A stretch of DNA of 10,208 bases. Origin: JBBRWO01 sp038249135 (GTDB lineage Bacteria; Actinomycetota; Coriobacteriia; Anaerosomatales; JAAXUF01). Positions 1 through 7,200 of this stretch are shown here, in pieces; positions within the stretch are counted from its first letter, which is position 1, and every line of letters begins with the position of its first letter. Below the pieces are notes generated by a model, which made no database searches, was not told the origin of the DNA, and saw only the letters and a list, made by a program, of their open reading frames with translations. The DNA lies in the NCBI GenBank assembly GCA_038249135.1, contig JBBRWO010000069.1, positions 1 to 10,208 on the forward strand. Direction: 5' to 3'. The position numbers and the translations under genes are program-made.

Positions 1-894
1 GTGCGCGTGACCAACCCGCAGAAGCTGCTGTTCCCGGAGACCGACTTCGAAAAGCGCGCGCTGGCCGAGTACTACGAGGCGATCGCGCCCGCGATGCTGG
101 CGCATGTGGCCAACCGACCGCTCACGCTGCTGCGCTGTCCCGTGGGTCACGGCCGGTCCTGCTTCTACCAGCGCCATCCGGATGCCGGGCTCCCCCATCA
201 CGTCTACACGCTCGGCCACACTCTCACCGGTCACGCCGAGGAGGACGCGTTGCTTTGGGTCGACTCGGCGACGGGGCTTGTGTCGCTGGCGCAGATGGGC
301 GTGCTAGAGATTCATACGTGGCTGTCGCGGACGGATATGCCCACCCGACCGGACCGCATAATCTTCGACCTCGACCCCGGGCCGGGGCTCACGAGGGCAC
401 AGATCTGCGAGGGTGCGCGCATCGTACGCGAGGAGTTCGCGGCACTAGGACTTCCCAGCCACGTGAAGTCGACCGGCAGCAAGGGTCTCCACGTGGTGGT
501 TCCTATCGACCCGGTGTGGGAGTTCGGGCGCATACGCGGTCTGTGTAAGGCCATCGTGGACACCATCGTGGCGCACCATCCGCAGCTGTTCGTCGGCAAG
601 GCCGCCAAGGGCATCCGCACGGAGCGCATCTTCCTCGACTACCTGCGCAACGCAGAGGGCGCCAGCGCAATCGCGCCCTACTCCACACGCAACCTGTCGG
701 GCCCGTCGTGCTCGGTGCCGCTCGCGTGGGAAGAGCTGACCGACGACCTCGATATCCGCGCGATGACGCCGTCTCGCGTGCTTCAGCGCATCGCTGCCGG
801 AATCGACCCATGGATGAGCATGGCCGACGACACCGTGAGCGAAATCACGCTGGTCGCCGCCGAGAAGGCCGCCGAGGGGTCGCTCGGCATCTGA
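1..894 (+). CDS. ligD: LigD-type DNA polymerase/primase (POL) domain protein, 5' end uncertain
   Basis: This is the archaeo-eukaryotic-primase-like polymerase domain of bacterial non-homologous end joining, which fills gaps and adds (ribo)nucleotides at double-strand breaks held by Ku and sealed by the LigD ligase domain. The 297 residues cover essentially one POL domain. Visible motifs are the N-terminal block VTNPQKLLFPE (3-13), the metal-binding pair in IIFDLDPG (D123, D125), the nucleotide-binding block STGSKGLHVVVP (157-168, H164) and the third acidic residue in IFLDYLRN (D213), followed by the family-typical IAPYSTRN. No ligase or nuclease domain follows; the stop is TGA at 892-894. The GTG at base 1 is simply the first base of the window, so no ribosome binding site can be seen. 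Relatives usually have some residues before this block, so the protein may start upstream or be the C-terminal part of a ligase-POL fusion. The POL assignment is secure; whether it stands alone is not. Confidence 0.93.
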   Translation: MRVTNPQKLLFPETDFEKRALAEYYEAIAPAMLAHVANRPLTLLRCPVGHGRSCFYQRHPDAGLPHHVYTLGHTLTGHAEEDALLWVDSATGLVSLAQMGVLEIHTWLSRTDMPTRPDRIIFDLDPGPGLTRAQICEGARIVREEFAALGLPSHVKSTGSKGLHVVVPIDPVWEFGRIRGLCKAIVDTIVAHHPQLFVGKAAKGIRTERIFLDYLRNAEGASAIAPYSTRNLSGPSCSVPLAWEELTDDLDIRAMTPSRVLQRIAAGIDPWMSMADDTVSEITLVAAEKAAEGSLGI

Positions 895-914
895 GGGTGC
901 GGGGTGCGGGGTGC
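895..914. repeat. 7-bp tandem repeat filling the gap between convergent stop codons
   Basis: The unit GGGTGCG occurs at 895-901 and 902-908, followed by six of its seven bases at 909-914. It begins directly after the TGA of the POL gene and ends directly before the stop of the minus-strand gene, so the whole intergenic gap is repeat. It gives three closely spaced G-runs on the plus strand. No hairpin terminator is visible between the two genes. Confidence 0.85.
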
Positions 915-1145
915 TCAGGCCAGGTCGAGTACCCTGCGCGCGGCGGCCTCGGCCATCTCCTGGCCAACAACGAGCCTCAACGCGATGACCAGGTTGTCGG
1001 AGATGTCGACGAGGTCAGTGCGGTCGACGGAGTCGGGGCTCTTGCCGATGCGGCGCGTTTCAACGTCGACGGATACGCTGGCCAGAACCGTCCCGATGAC
1101 CGGGCGGAGCGTTTCCTCGATGCGAGTAGCGAGAACGTTAGGCAC
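915..1145 (-). CDS. Small conserved-looking protein of unknown function (76 aa)
   Basis: I do not recognise this family. The frame is open from an ATG at 1166, but I prefer the GTG at 1143-1145. It is preceded by AAAGGA about 8 nt upstream, whereas the ATG has no purine-rich element before it. With the GTG start the product is 76 residues (MPNVLATRIEETLRPVIG...), mildly acidic, without cysteine, signal peptide or membrane segment. It looks largely helical, with an amphipathic C-terminus ending AAARRVLDLA, so it is probably cytoplasmic. The start overlaps the stop of the preceding membrane-protein gene by 8 bp (1138-1145), which suggests translational coupling and a joint role with it. It converges on the POL gene. 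Confidence 0.7.
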   Translation of the reverse strand: MPNVLATRIEETLRPVIGTVLASVSVDVETRRIGKSPDSVDRTDLVDISDNLVIALRLVVGQEMAEAAARRVLDLA

Positions 1146-1614
1146 CTGGCTTGTCCTTTGTGGCATCTACCGAGTCGTCGGACTTAGCGTGCGGGATCGG
1201 GTCGGTCGACGTCATTACTTTCAGATAATCCTGCATCGCGGCACGCACGCTGAAGAAGTAGGCCGTGAGCAGCGCCATGGCGACGATCACCAGGAACTCG
1301 CTCGCCAGCTGAGTCTGCTCGAGCGTGACGTCGGTGACGAAGTTGCCGGTCCAGCGCGCCAGCGCCGAGGCTGCAAGGCAGACGATCGCGAGGATCACGT
1401 AGCTCATCTTCTCGGCGATCGCACCGCCCAGGGCGACGCGGCGCACGGCGAGGGCCTCGATCAGCAGCACAACGGCCACGACGAGTCCCAGCAGGCTCGC
1501 GCCAAGATGCAACCAGGCGGTCGCGGTGCTGGCTACGGGCGCGGCGAGTGCCTGAACCGGTGCGCCGAGCAGGCCCACCAGGGCTGCAGTCGAAATTTGG
1601 GTAATCCTACGCAT
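1138..1614 (-). CDS. Small integral membrane protein of unknown function (158 aa)
   Basis: The protein begins with a signal-like segment (residues 1-24, small residues ending AQALAA) and then has three hydrophobic stretches at about 32-54, 70-86 and 104-122. The last ~30 residues are polar and charged (PHAKSDDSVDATKDKPGA), probably on one face of the membrane. No enzymatic motif is visible and I do not recognise the family. The ATG at 1612-1614 is well supported by GGAGGA about 8 nt upstream. It is separated from the DUF2207 gene by 142 bp, so it may have its own promoter, and its 3' end overlaps the 76-residue gene downstream, making a two-gene unit. Predicted as a multi-pass membrane protein; any function would be speculation. 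Confidence 0.8.
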   Translation of the reverse strand: MRRITQISTAALVGLLGAPVQALAAPVASTATAWLHLGASLLGLVVAVVLLIEALAVRRVALGGAIAEKMSYVILAIVCLAASALARWTGNFVTDVTLEQTQLASEFLVIVAMALLTAYFFSVRAAMQDYLKVMTSTDPIPHAKSDDSVDATKDKPGA

Positions 1615-1644
1615 CGGTCGTTTCCTCCAAGGACGCTGTCGGTT

Positions 1645-1662
1645 GGCGGTTCACGAGCCGCC
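1645..1662 (-). other. Small hairpin in the leader of the membrane-protein gene
   Basis: GGCGG (1645-1649) and CCGCC (1658-1662) can pair around an 8-nt loop, about 30 bp upstream of the ATG at 1614 and just before its ribosome binding site. No T-run follows on either strand, so it is not a classical terminator. The rest of the 142-bp gap (1615-1756) shows no convincing promoter; -10-like sequences there lack a good -35. Confidence 0.35.
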
Positions 1663-1756
1663 TGCGCCGTACTTACATCATCGGCAACCTTAACGGCGCG
1701 AGCAACCCGCGAGAAGTTGTTTCGTGACTCGCATCACACTGAACGAGCCGCGGCCG

Positions 1757-3640
1757 CTATCCCGCACCGCCGCCGCCACCGCCACCCCCGCCGCCACCGC
1801 CACCGGAGAACCCTCCGCCACCGCCCGAGGACGACGACATGGCGCTCGAGGCGACCTGCGAGGCGGACGCGAATCCGGACTGCAGAGAGGAGACAGGTGA
1901 AGCGCCGTGACCGCCGGCGTACACCCACCAGTACGTGGTCTGGAAGCCGGGGCTCTCGACCACCTCGGGAATCTTGACACGGAGTTGCGCGATGACTTCC
2001 TCGGCGATACCGAAGACGACGGCGAGGACCAGGAAACGGTTCCAGAGCACCACCGATGCAGGCGGCACCTCGTCAAGGCGTGAGAAGTCGCGAAGGAAGT
2101 CGTGAAGGCCCTTGTACTGCGCGTAAAGCTCGTTGCCCTCTTTGGTGCGGCGCGTCATGAACATCGCGATGACGGCGATGATTCCGGCTGTCGGAGCACC
2201 GATAACGAGTGGCCAGATGCTCCCAGCGAACGACGCCGCGAACCCGGCCAGCGCTACCACCGCGACCGCGAGCACCCACATGCCCACCTGCCAAGAGCTA
2301 CCCGAGACCTCGAACAGCCCGAGCCCGTCGGCTGTGGCGGACGCCTCGGACTTCCAACCGCTCATCCTCTCAGAGAACGCCTGGGGGCTCTTCTTCGCGT
2401 ACGCCTTGAGCTCCTCGAGATCGAGAGTGCCGGTCTTGCTGACGTGCCTGAAGAGGATGTCGACCAGCCCGGCATCGACCTCGCCGAGAGCCGCGGTGCG
2501 ATCCTCATTGAGTTGCAACTCATAGCTCTGCGTGTCCGACCCCCCGATGCCGAGGAACCCGGATTTGCTCACGAGTTTGGGCTGCATCGTGATGACACCC
2601 TTGTCCGCGAGGTCCATGAGGGTCGCGGCGACGTCGGCATCGGCCACCTTTCCGAAACGCCACAGCGCTCCGACTACCGCTGGCTGCAGGTCCGGGCGCG
2701 GGTCCTCTCGGAAGTAACCGCCCGGGAACTGCGTTTTATACTCACGGCCGTGGGTGAAGAACGCCCAGATTGCGAAGGCGAGTGCGGCCAGCGAGAGAGC
2801 GATGCTGGCGCCGATTGCCCCCCACACCAGGAACCGTGCTTGTGTGCGCTGAGCGTTGGCGGCGTCGGCCAGCGCGCCCTCCTCGTCGAGCACGGCCTGC
2901 CGGCGTGCCTGCGAAATCTCCGGCGCGGCGGCCAGAGCGCTTGCGGGGTAGAGCACGCGTGCCTCGACGAACGTCTGCGCGGGCACGTCGGCGACATCGA
3001 GCGTCACGGTGCCGTCGTCGAGGATCGCGACGTTACCGGTGAGCGGCCCGTGCGCCCACGCCTGCACGTCGGCCTTGTTCAGCGTGGCGGGTGGCGCGAT
3101 CTTGATGCGCACGTCTGTGACGGGCACCTCCCAGCCGGGGCCGATGAACTTCCAGTAGAGCTCGCCGGTGTCGGTGTAGCGCTTCGCGGCGCCGAGGGCG
3201 TCGTACTGCAGGAGCCAGGTCGCATCCGCATCGGTGGTGCGGTGGAAGACGCGGATCTCGATGGCGTCGCCGGTGTCGGTCACCGTATAGGTGCCGGGCG
3301 GGCGCGCGTCAGCCGCGTTGGGATCGGTCGTGAGCGTGTACGCCTGCTGTGCCCCGCCTACGACCTGCGCGACGGTGATGTTCTCGATGCCCTCGCTGCC
3401 CGCCTTGGGGATCGACCAGTACACGAAGGTGAAGTCGCCCGTAAAGGAGAACGTGCGCAGCTCGGCAACGCGCATGTCGCCCGAGTCGGCGACCGCGGCA
3501 GTAATGTCGACGGGCCCGGTGGTGTACTCCTTGGCGAGAGCGACGCCGGGCAGCGCAAGTGCAAGCGCAACAGCGAGCGCGAGTGCGACTCCGAACGCAA
3601 ACGTCGCGGTCGCGCGCGTCGAAAACGATTGGGCCTTCAC
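1757..3640 (-). CDS. DUF2207 family membrane protein with poly-glycine C-terminus
   Basis: A 627-residue membrane protein matching the DUF2207 type. It has a signal sequence (about 10-36, ending GVALA), an extracytoplasmic beta-rich domain (about 38-235) containing the family-like YWSIPKAGSEGIENI block (74-88), and a transmembrane segment at 269-295. A soluble region (about 300-450) with winged-helix-like stretches (GALWRFGKVADADVAATLMDLADKGVITM) follows, then hydrophobic segments at about 452-475 and 478-497 and a shorter one near 529-549. The tail is serine- and glycine-rich (GGFSGG followed by a glycine run), a hallmark of this family. The GTG start at 3638-3640 has AGGGAGGA upstream and overlaps the tadA stop in GTGA, implying coupled translation. 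The family's role is unknown; surface or envelope function is inferred from topology. Confidence 0.88.
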   Translation of the reverse strand: MKAQSFSTRATATFAFGVALALAVALALALPGVALAKEYTTGPVDITAAVADSGDMRVAELRTFSFTGDFTFVYWSIPKAGSEGIENITVAQVVGGAQQAYTLTTDPNAADARPPGTYTVTDTGDAIEIRVFHRTTDADATWLLQYDALGAAKRYTDTGELYWKFIGPGWEVPVTDVRIKIAPPATLNKADVQAWAHGPLTGNVAILDDGTVTLDVADVPAQTFVEARVLYPASALAAAPEISQARRQAVLDEEGALADAANAQRTQARFLVWGAIGASIALSLAALAFAIWAFFTHGREYKTQFPGGYFREDPRPDLQPAVVGALWRFGKVADADVAATLMDLADKGVITMQPKLVSKSGFLGIGGSDTQSYELQLNEDRTAALGEVDAGLVDILFRHVSKTGTLDLEELKAYAKKSPQAFSERMSGWKSEASATADGLGLFEVSGSSWQVGMWVLAVAVVALAGFAASFAGSIWPLVIGAPTAGIIAVIAMFMTRRTKEGNELYAQYKGLHDFLRDFSRLDEVPPASVVLWNRFLVLAVVFGIAEEVIAQLRVKIPEVVESPGFQTTYWWVYAGGHGASPVSSLQSGFASASQVASSAMSSSSGGGGGFSGGGGGGGGGGGGGAG

Positions 3641-4101
3641 GAGCGGTCCTCCCTGAGTCGGCGGAAGAAGTCGCGAAGAAGTGCCGCGGCCTCCTCGGCG
3701 AGTATCCCCGAACTGACCTCGAAGCGGTGGTTGAGGCGCTCATCGGCGCTGAGATCGTAGAGCGTGCCGAGCGCTCCGGCTTTGGGGTCGTGCGCCGCGA
3801 ACACGCAGCGGGCGATGCGCGCCTGGTGCATGAGGCCCGCGCACATCGGGCACGGCTCGAGCGTCACGTAGACCGTGCAGTCCGAGAGGCGCCAGCGCCC
3901 CAGCTTCGACGCCGCCTCGCGCAGGGCCAGGAACTCAGCGTGACCGGCGGGGTCGTGGTCAATCTCTCGGCGGTTGTGGGCACGCGCGATGACGGCACCA
4001 TCGCAGACGACGACCGCGCCGATGGGCACCTCGCCGATCTCGCCGGCGTAGCGCGCTTCTTCCAGCGCAATGCGCATGTAGGTCTCGTCGATGTGCTCCA
4101 C
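3637..4101 (-). CDS. tadA: tRNA-specific adenosine(34) deaminase TadA
   Basis: Zinc-dependent cytoplasmic deaminase that converts adenosine to inosine at the wobble position of tRNA-Arg(ACG). The 154-residue length is normal. Visible motifs are the N-terminal EEARYAGEIGEVPIGAVVV (14-32), the catalytic HAE in GHAEFLAL (H54, E56), which supplies one zinc ligand and the proton-shuttle glutamate, and PCPMCAG (C84, C87), which supplies the two cysteine ligands. The downstream DPKAGALGTLYDL stretch and the C-terminal LLRDFFRRLRE helix are typical of TadA rather than guanine or cytosine deaminases. The GTG at 4099-4101 is preceded by GAGGGG. The 3' end overlaps the DUF2207 start by four bases (GTGA), so the two are probably co-translated, although no functional link is evident. 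Other deaminases of the superfamily are a remote alternative. Confidence 0.95.
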   Translation of the reverse strand: MEHIDETYMRIALEEARYAGEIGEVPIGAVVVCDGAVIARAHNRREIDHDPAGHAEFLALREAASKLGRWRLSDCTVYVTLEPCPMCAGLMHQARIARCVFAAHDPKAGALGTLYDLSADERLNHRFEVSSGILAEEAAALLRDFFRRLREDRS

Positions 4102-4114
4102 GCAGGTCCCCTCG

Positions 4115-4137
4115 CTCGAATCGATGGTTCGAGTCTA
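4115..4137 (-). promoter_or_regulatory. Possible tadA promoter/leader with inverted repeat
   Basis: On the minus strand TAGACT (plus 4132-4137) resembles a -10 box about 30 bp before the tadA start. A weak CTGCCC lies 17 bp further upstream. Immediately downstream, CTCGAA and TTCGAG (arms 4115-4120 and 4128-4133, 7-nt spacer) form a perfect inverted repeat that would lie at the start of the transcript or act as an operator. The evidence is sequence resemblance only. Confidence 0.3.
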
Positions 4138-4161
4138 CCGCAGGGGACGGGCGCGGGCAGC

Positions 4162-4208
4162 GCCGAGGTCGGCGCCGAGGTCGGCGTGAGCACGGCGCCT
4201 GATGGCGC
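4162..4208 (-). terminator. Palindromic repeat cluster after the metalloprotease gene, possible transcription-end region
   Basis: Starting 6 bp past the metalloprotease stop there is a 5-bp hairpin with a 4-nt loop (4195-4199 and 4204-4208). It is followed by two perfect adjacent copies of a 12-bp self-complementary unit, GCCGAGGTCGGC (4162-4173 and 4174-4185). No T-run follows, so a standard intrinsic terminator is not proven. The placement between a gene end and the tadA leader fits a transcription-end or attenuation role. Confidence 0.35.
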
Positions 4209-4214
4209 ACCGGG

Positions 4215-7200
4215 TCACTGCAACAGGTTTAGGAAGCTTGTCTCCTGCGCCGTGGGCACTACGGCAGTACCGCCGATGACCCAGCCGTTGGTGGTCTCCG
4301 CCTTGTACGCGGTGAGATACGACTTCGTGACCGGATTGATTGCCCCCGATGAGTTCGTGAACAGCAGGATTCCGCCGCGCAGGCCGATGAAGGTGCCGCC
4401 TGTCAGCGCGTCCGGCAGCTTCGCAGCCAGCCCGGTGTCGGCCCGCGACATCCACCCGCGTGACACCGCCGACTGCGCGATCTGCGTTGCGGCAGTGTAA
4501 TGATCCGAGGAGGTCGCCAGACTCGTCGGCGAGGGACTGCCTGCGATCGCCACCTTCATGCCAGGCGTGACGAAGGCGTCGGAATTGACGAAGTAGATCG
4601 GCTTACCCGCAAGCTCGTTGCCGAGCACACCCATCGCGTTCGGCTCCAGCCTCGACCTCTTCACGCCGACCATCGGCATGGTGCGAGCATAGGCGATCGG
4701 CGACGCCGCGAGCGCGTCGTAGAATGCTCCCGGGTTGTCGACCGCAACCACCAGCACGCCCTGAACCTGGGGCTTTCCCATCAACGCGACGACCACCTTG
4801 GCGATTGCCGCGGAGGTCGAGTAGCGGGTGGCGCCGTATACGCGGTCTTTGATCTGGCTGACGCCCTTGATCGCCTTGATGTCATTCCAGCGTGCGTCGG
4901 GTACTACCGACGTGCCGCCGATCAGATGCACGCGCACGCCCGGATTCGCCTTCGCGATCTCTGCAAGCGCCGCCCTGGTCGAGCCGGGCACGCGAGACGC
5001 TTGCGTGAGCAGCACCGGAGCATCGTAGGCACCAGCAAGCGCGGCGGCGCCGATCGGGTCGGCCTCCTTGCCCGGCTCACCATTCGCGATCAGGACGTGC
5101 TTCACGCCCGTCCAAGCCAGCTTGTTGCCGGAATCCCAGCCTTTGCGAGCCAGCTGCACCGCCGTGTCGTAACGATCCCGGCCCGCGACCCGTGTCACGA
5201 GGGCCGGGGTAACGACGATCGTCGCAGAGTGCACGCCCTCAGCGTTCCCGACCTTATCCTGCGAGAAGTACTGCAGCGTGTACGTTCCAACGCCGGCCGG
5301 AACCGGCACGGTGACGCCGGTGGTGAACGCACCACCGGTCCCCAGACGCCACTGCGTCGCCAAGACCCCGGCGTGCACGTCGGTCGCCGTGAGAGTGATG
5401 CTCGCTCCCGAGTTCTTCACGTAACCTGACGCGAGATCAAGCGCTGTCGTCAAGGGCGACGTGTTGTCCACATGGACCGTGACTGTCTTGGTGGCCTCTG
5501 CGTTGTTGGAGCTGTCCTGCGAACGGTATGCAATCGTCGTGTTCCCGCTGCTCGAGACGACAATCGGCGTCAGGTATGTCCGCTCAGCCGCGCCGTTGAT
5601 GCTGTAGCGCGTCCAGGCGACGCCGGGCACCGCATCGGTCGCCGAGAGCGTTATGGTCGCGTTCGACGAGGCCCAGCCATCGATCGCTGCGGCCGGCGTG
5701 ACGGCCGCGGTGGTGATGGGCGGCGTCAGATCAAAGACCCAGAGCGTCGCCGACTGCACGGCACCGATGTTGCCTGCGGCATCAGTCGAGTAGTACTGCA
5801 GCGTGTACGAACCCGCCACCGAGGGCACGGTGACCGTTGTCCCGGTCGTGTATCCGCCGCTCGTGCCGATGCGCCACAACGTGCTCGTTACGCCCGAGAG
5901 AGCGTCACTCGGCGACAGAACGACCGTCCCGCCGCCCCCCGCCGGATAGCCGCCGAGCAGCCCGGGGGCGGTGGTCGTCGGCTTCACCTTGTCGATACGC
6001 ACCGTTGCCGTCTTGGTGGCCTCGGCGTCGCCGGAATTGTTCCGCGAGCTATAGGCGAACGTGGACGTGCCGGGCGTCGAGATAACCACCGGAGCGCCGC
6101 TGTAGGTGACCGCGCTCGCACCGTTGATGCTGTAGTGCGTCGAAGCCACCCCATACACCGGCTCGGTCGCGGCGAGCGAGATTATGACGTCGCTCGAAAC
6201 CCAGGTGCCGAAGGCGTTGACGGGCGATGGTGTGGCGATCGTGACAGGCGCCGCGAATGGAACCGTACCGGTCACGGTGTACTGCCCGATACTGCCGTAG
6301 CTGGAGTAGCCGCCGTCATCGAGCGGAGTGAGCTTGCCGGTGCCGCGAACGGCGAGGTAGTAGGTTCCCGCTGGCAGCGCGATCGAAAGCGAGGCCGAGA
6401 GGAGCATGGCCGGATTGCTCGACGCGACGACACTGCCATCAGCCCTGCGGATCTCCGCGTAGACGTCTAGATTGGGGCCGAGCGCGGCGGGGCTGATCAC
6501 GAGCGAAGTTGTGCCGGTGCCTGCAGCGAAAGAATACACATCCGAGTCGACCGAACTGGCGATGATTCCAGATGCGGCAAGGGCCGAGCCAGCACGCAGC
6601 GCCCCTGCGGTGGCGGTGGTGTCACCCACGTCATCGGGCCGATACGCGAGGTAGCCCTGCAGAATGGCGAGATCATCCTCAGTACGTGAGGCGCTGGGGT
6701 ACTCGCCTTTGCTCCACTGCGTAAGATTCCGATAGTAGCCGACGCCCATGATTGGCGCCCAACCTGTCTCACCGGTGCCGCTGCCGGCGTAGTAGTCAGC
6801 CGATGGCGTCGTGGTGCCGTCATGACGAAGGCCGAGATTGTGCCCGGCTTCATGGGCTGCGGCCTCGGCGATATACCTGGAGCCGTTGCTCAGGTTCTCC
6901 GGAAACACCAACGCCGGCTTGTAGTAGTCGCTGGTCATCGAGTAGACACCGACATACGCTAGCCCGCCATAGGGGCCGAAATAGTTGCTGATCGGGCTCA
7001 CTAGAACGCGGGTGCCATAGTTCAGATCGCTGATATCGGTACGCGTGATTGCGGCTTCGCTCGTGAACTCAGTCGTGACGTCGACGTTGAATGGTGCGTA
7101 GTCCTCCGCCACACGACGCCAAACGTCCTGGATCGCGGCTCGCTCCGTGTCGTTGAAGTCGGGGCTGGCGGTCCCGTCCATGCTCCACGCGGGTGAGACG

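Noticed and set aside
1146..1166. ATG start at 1166 for the small protein
   Set aside because: There is no purine-rich element upstream, while the GTG at 1145 has AAAGGA at good spacing.
1760..1815. GC-only simple repeat in the DUF2207 3' end
   Set aside because: It encodes the poly-glycine tail typical of the family, so no separate repeat element is needed to explain it.
904..1977. Plus-strand open frame of 357 codons
   Set aside because: It lies antisense to two well-supported minus-strand genes and the intergenic gap. The product is arginine-rich and low in complexity at its end, with no domain or ribosome binding site; long antisense frames are expected in GC-rich DNA.
2102..3760. Plus-strand open frame of 552 codons antisense to the DUF2207 gene
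   Set aside because: The composition is Arg/Glu/Asp-rich without any recognisable motif, whereas the opposite strand encodes a protein with signal peptide, membrane segments and family hallmarks.
3559..4500. Plus-strand open frame of 313 codons across tadA
   Set aside because: It is antisense to tadA, whose catalytic motifs are intact, and shows no motif of its own.
4500..6470. Two long plus-strand open frames (309 and 332 codons) within the metalloprotease gene
   Set aside because: Both are arginine-rich shadows of the repeated beta domains and CWB2 repeats on the other strand.
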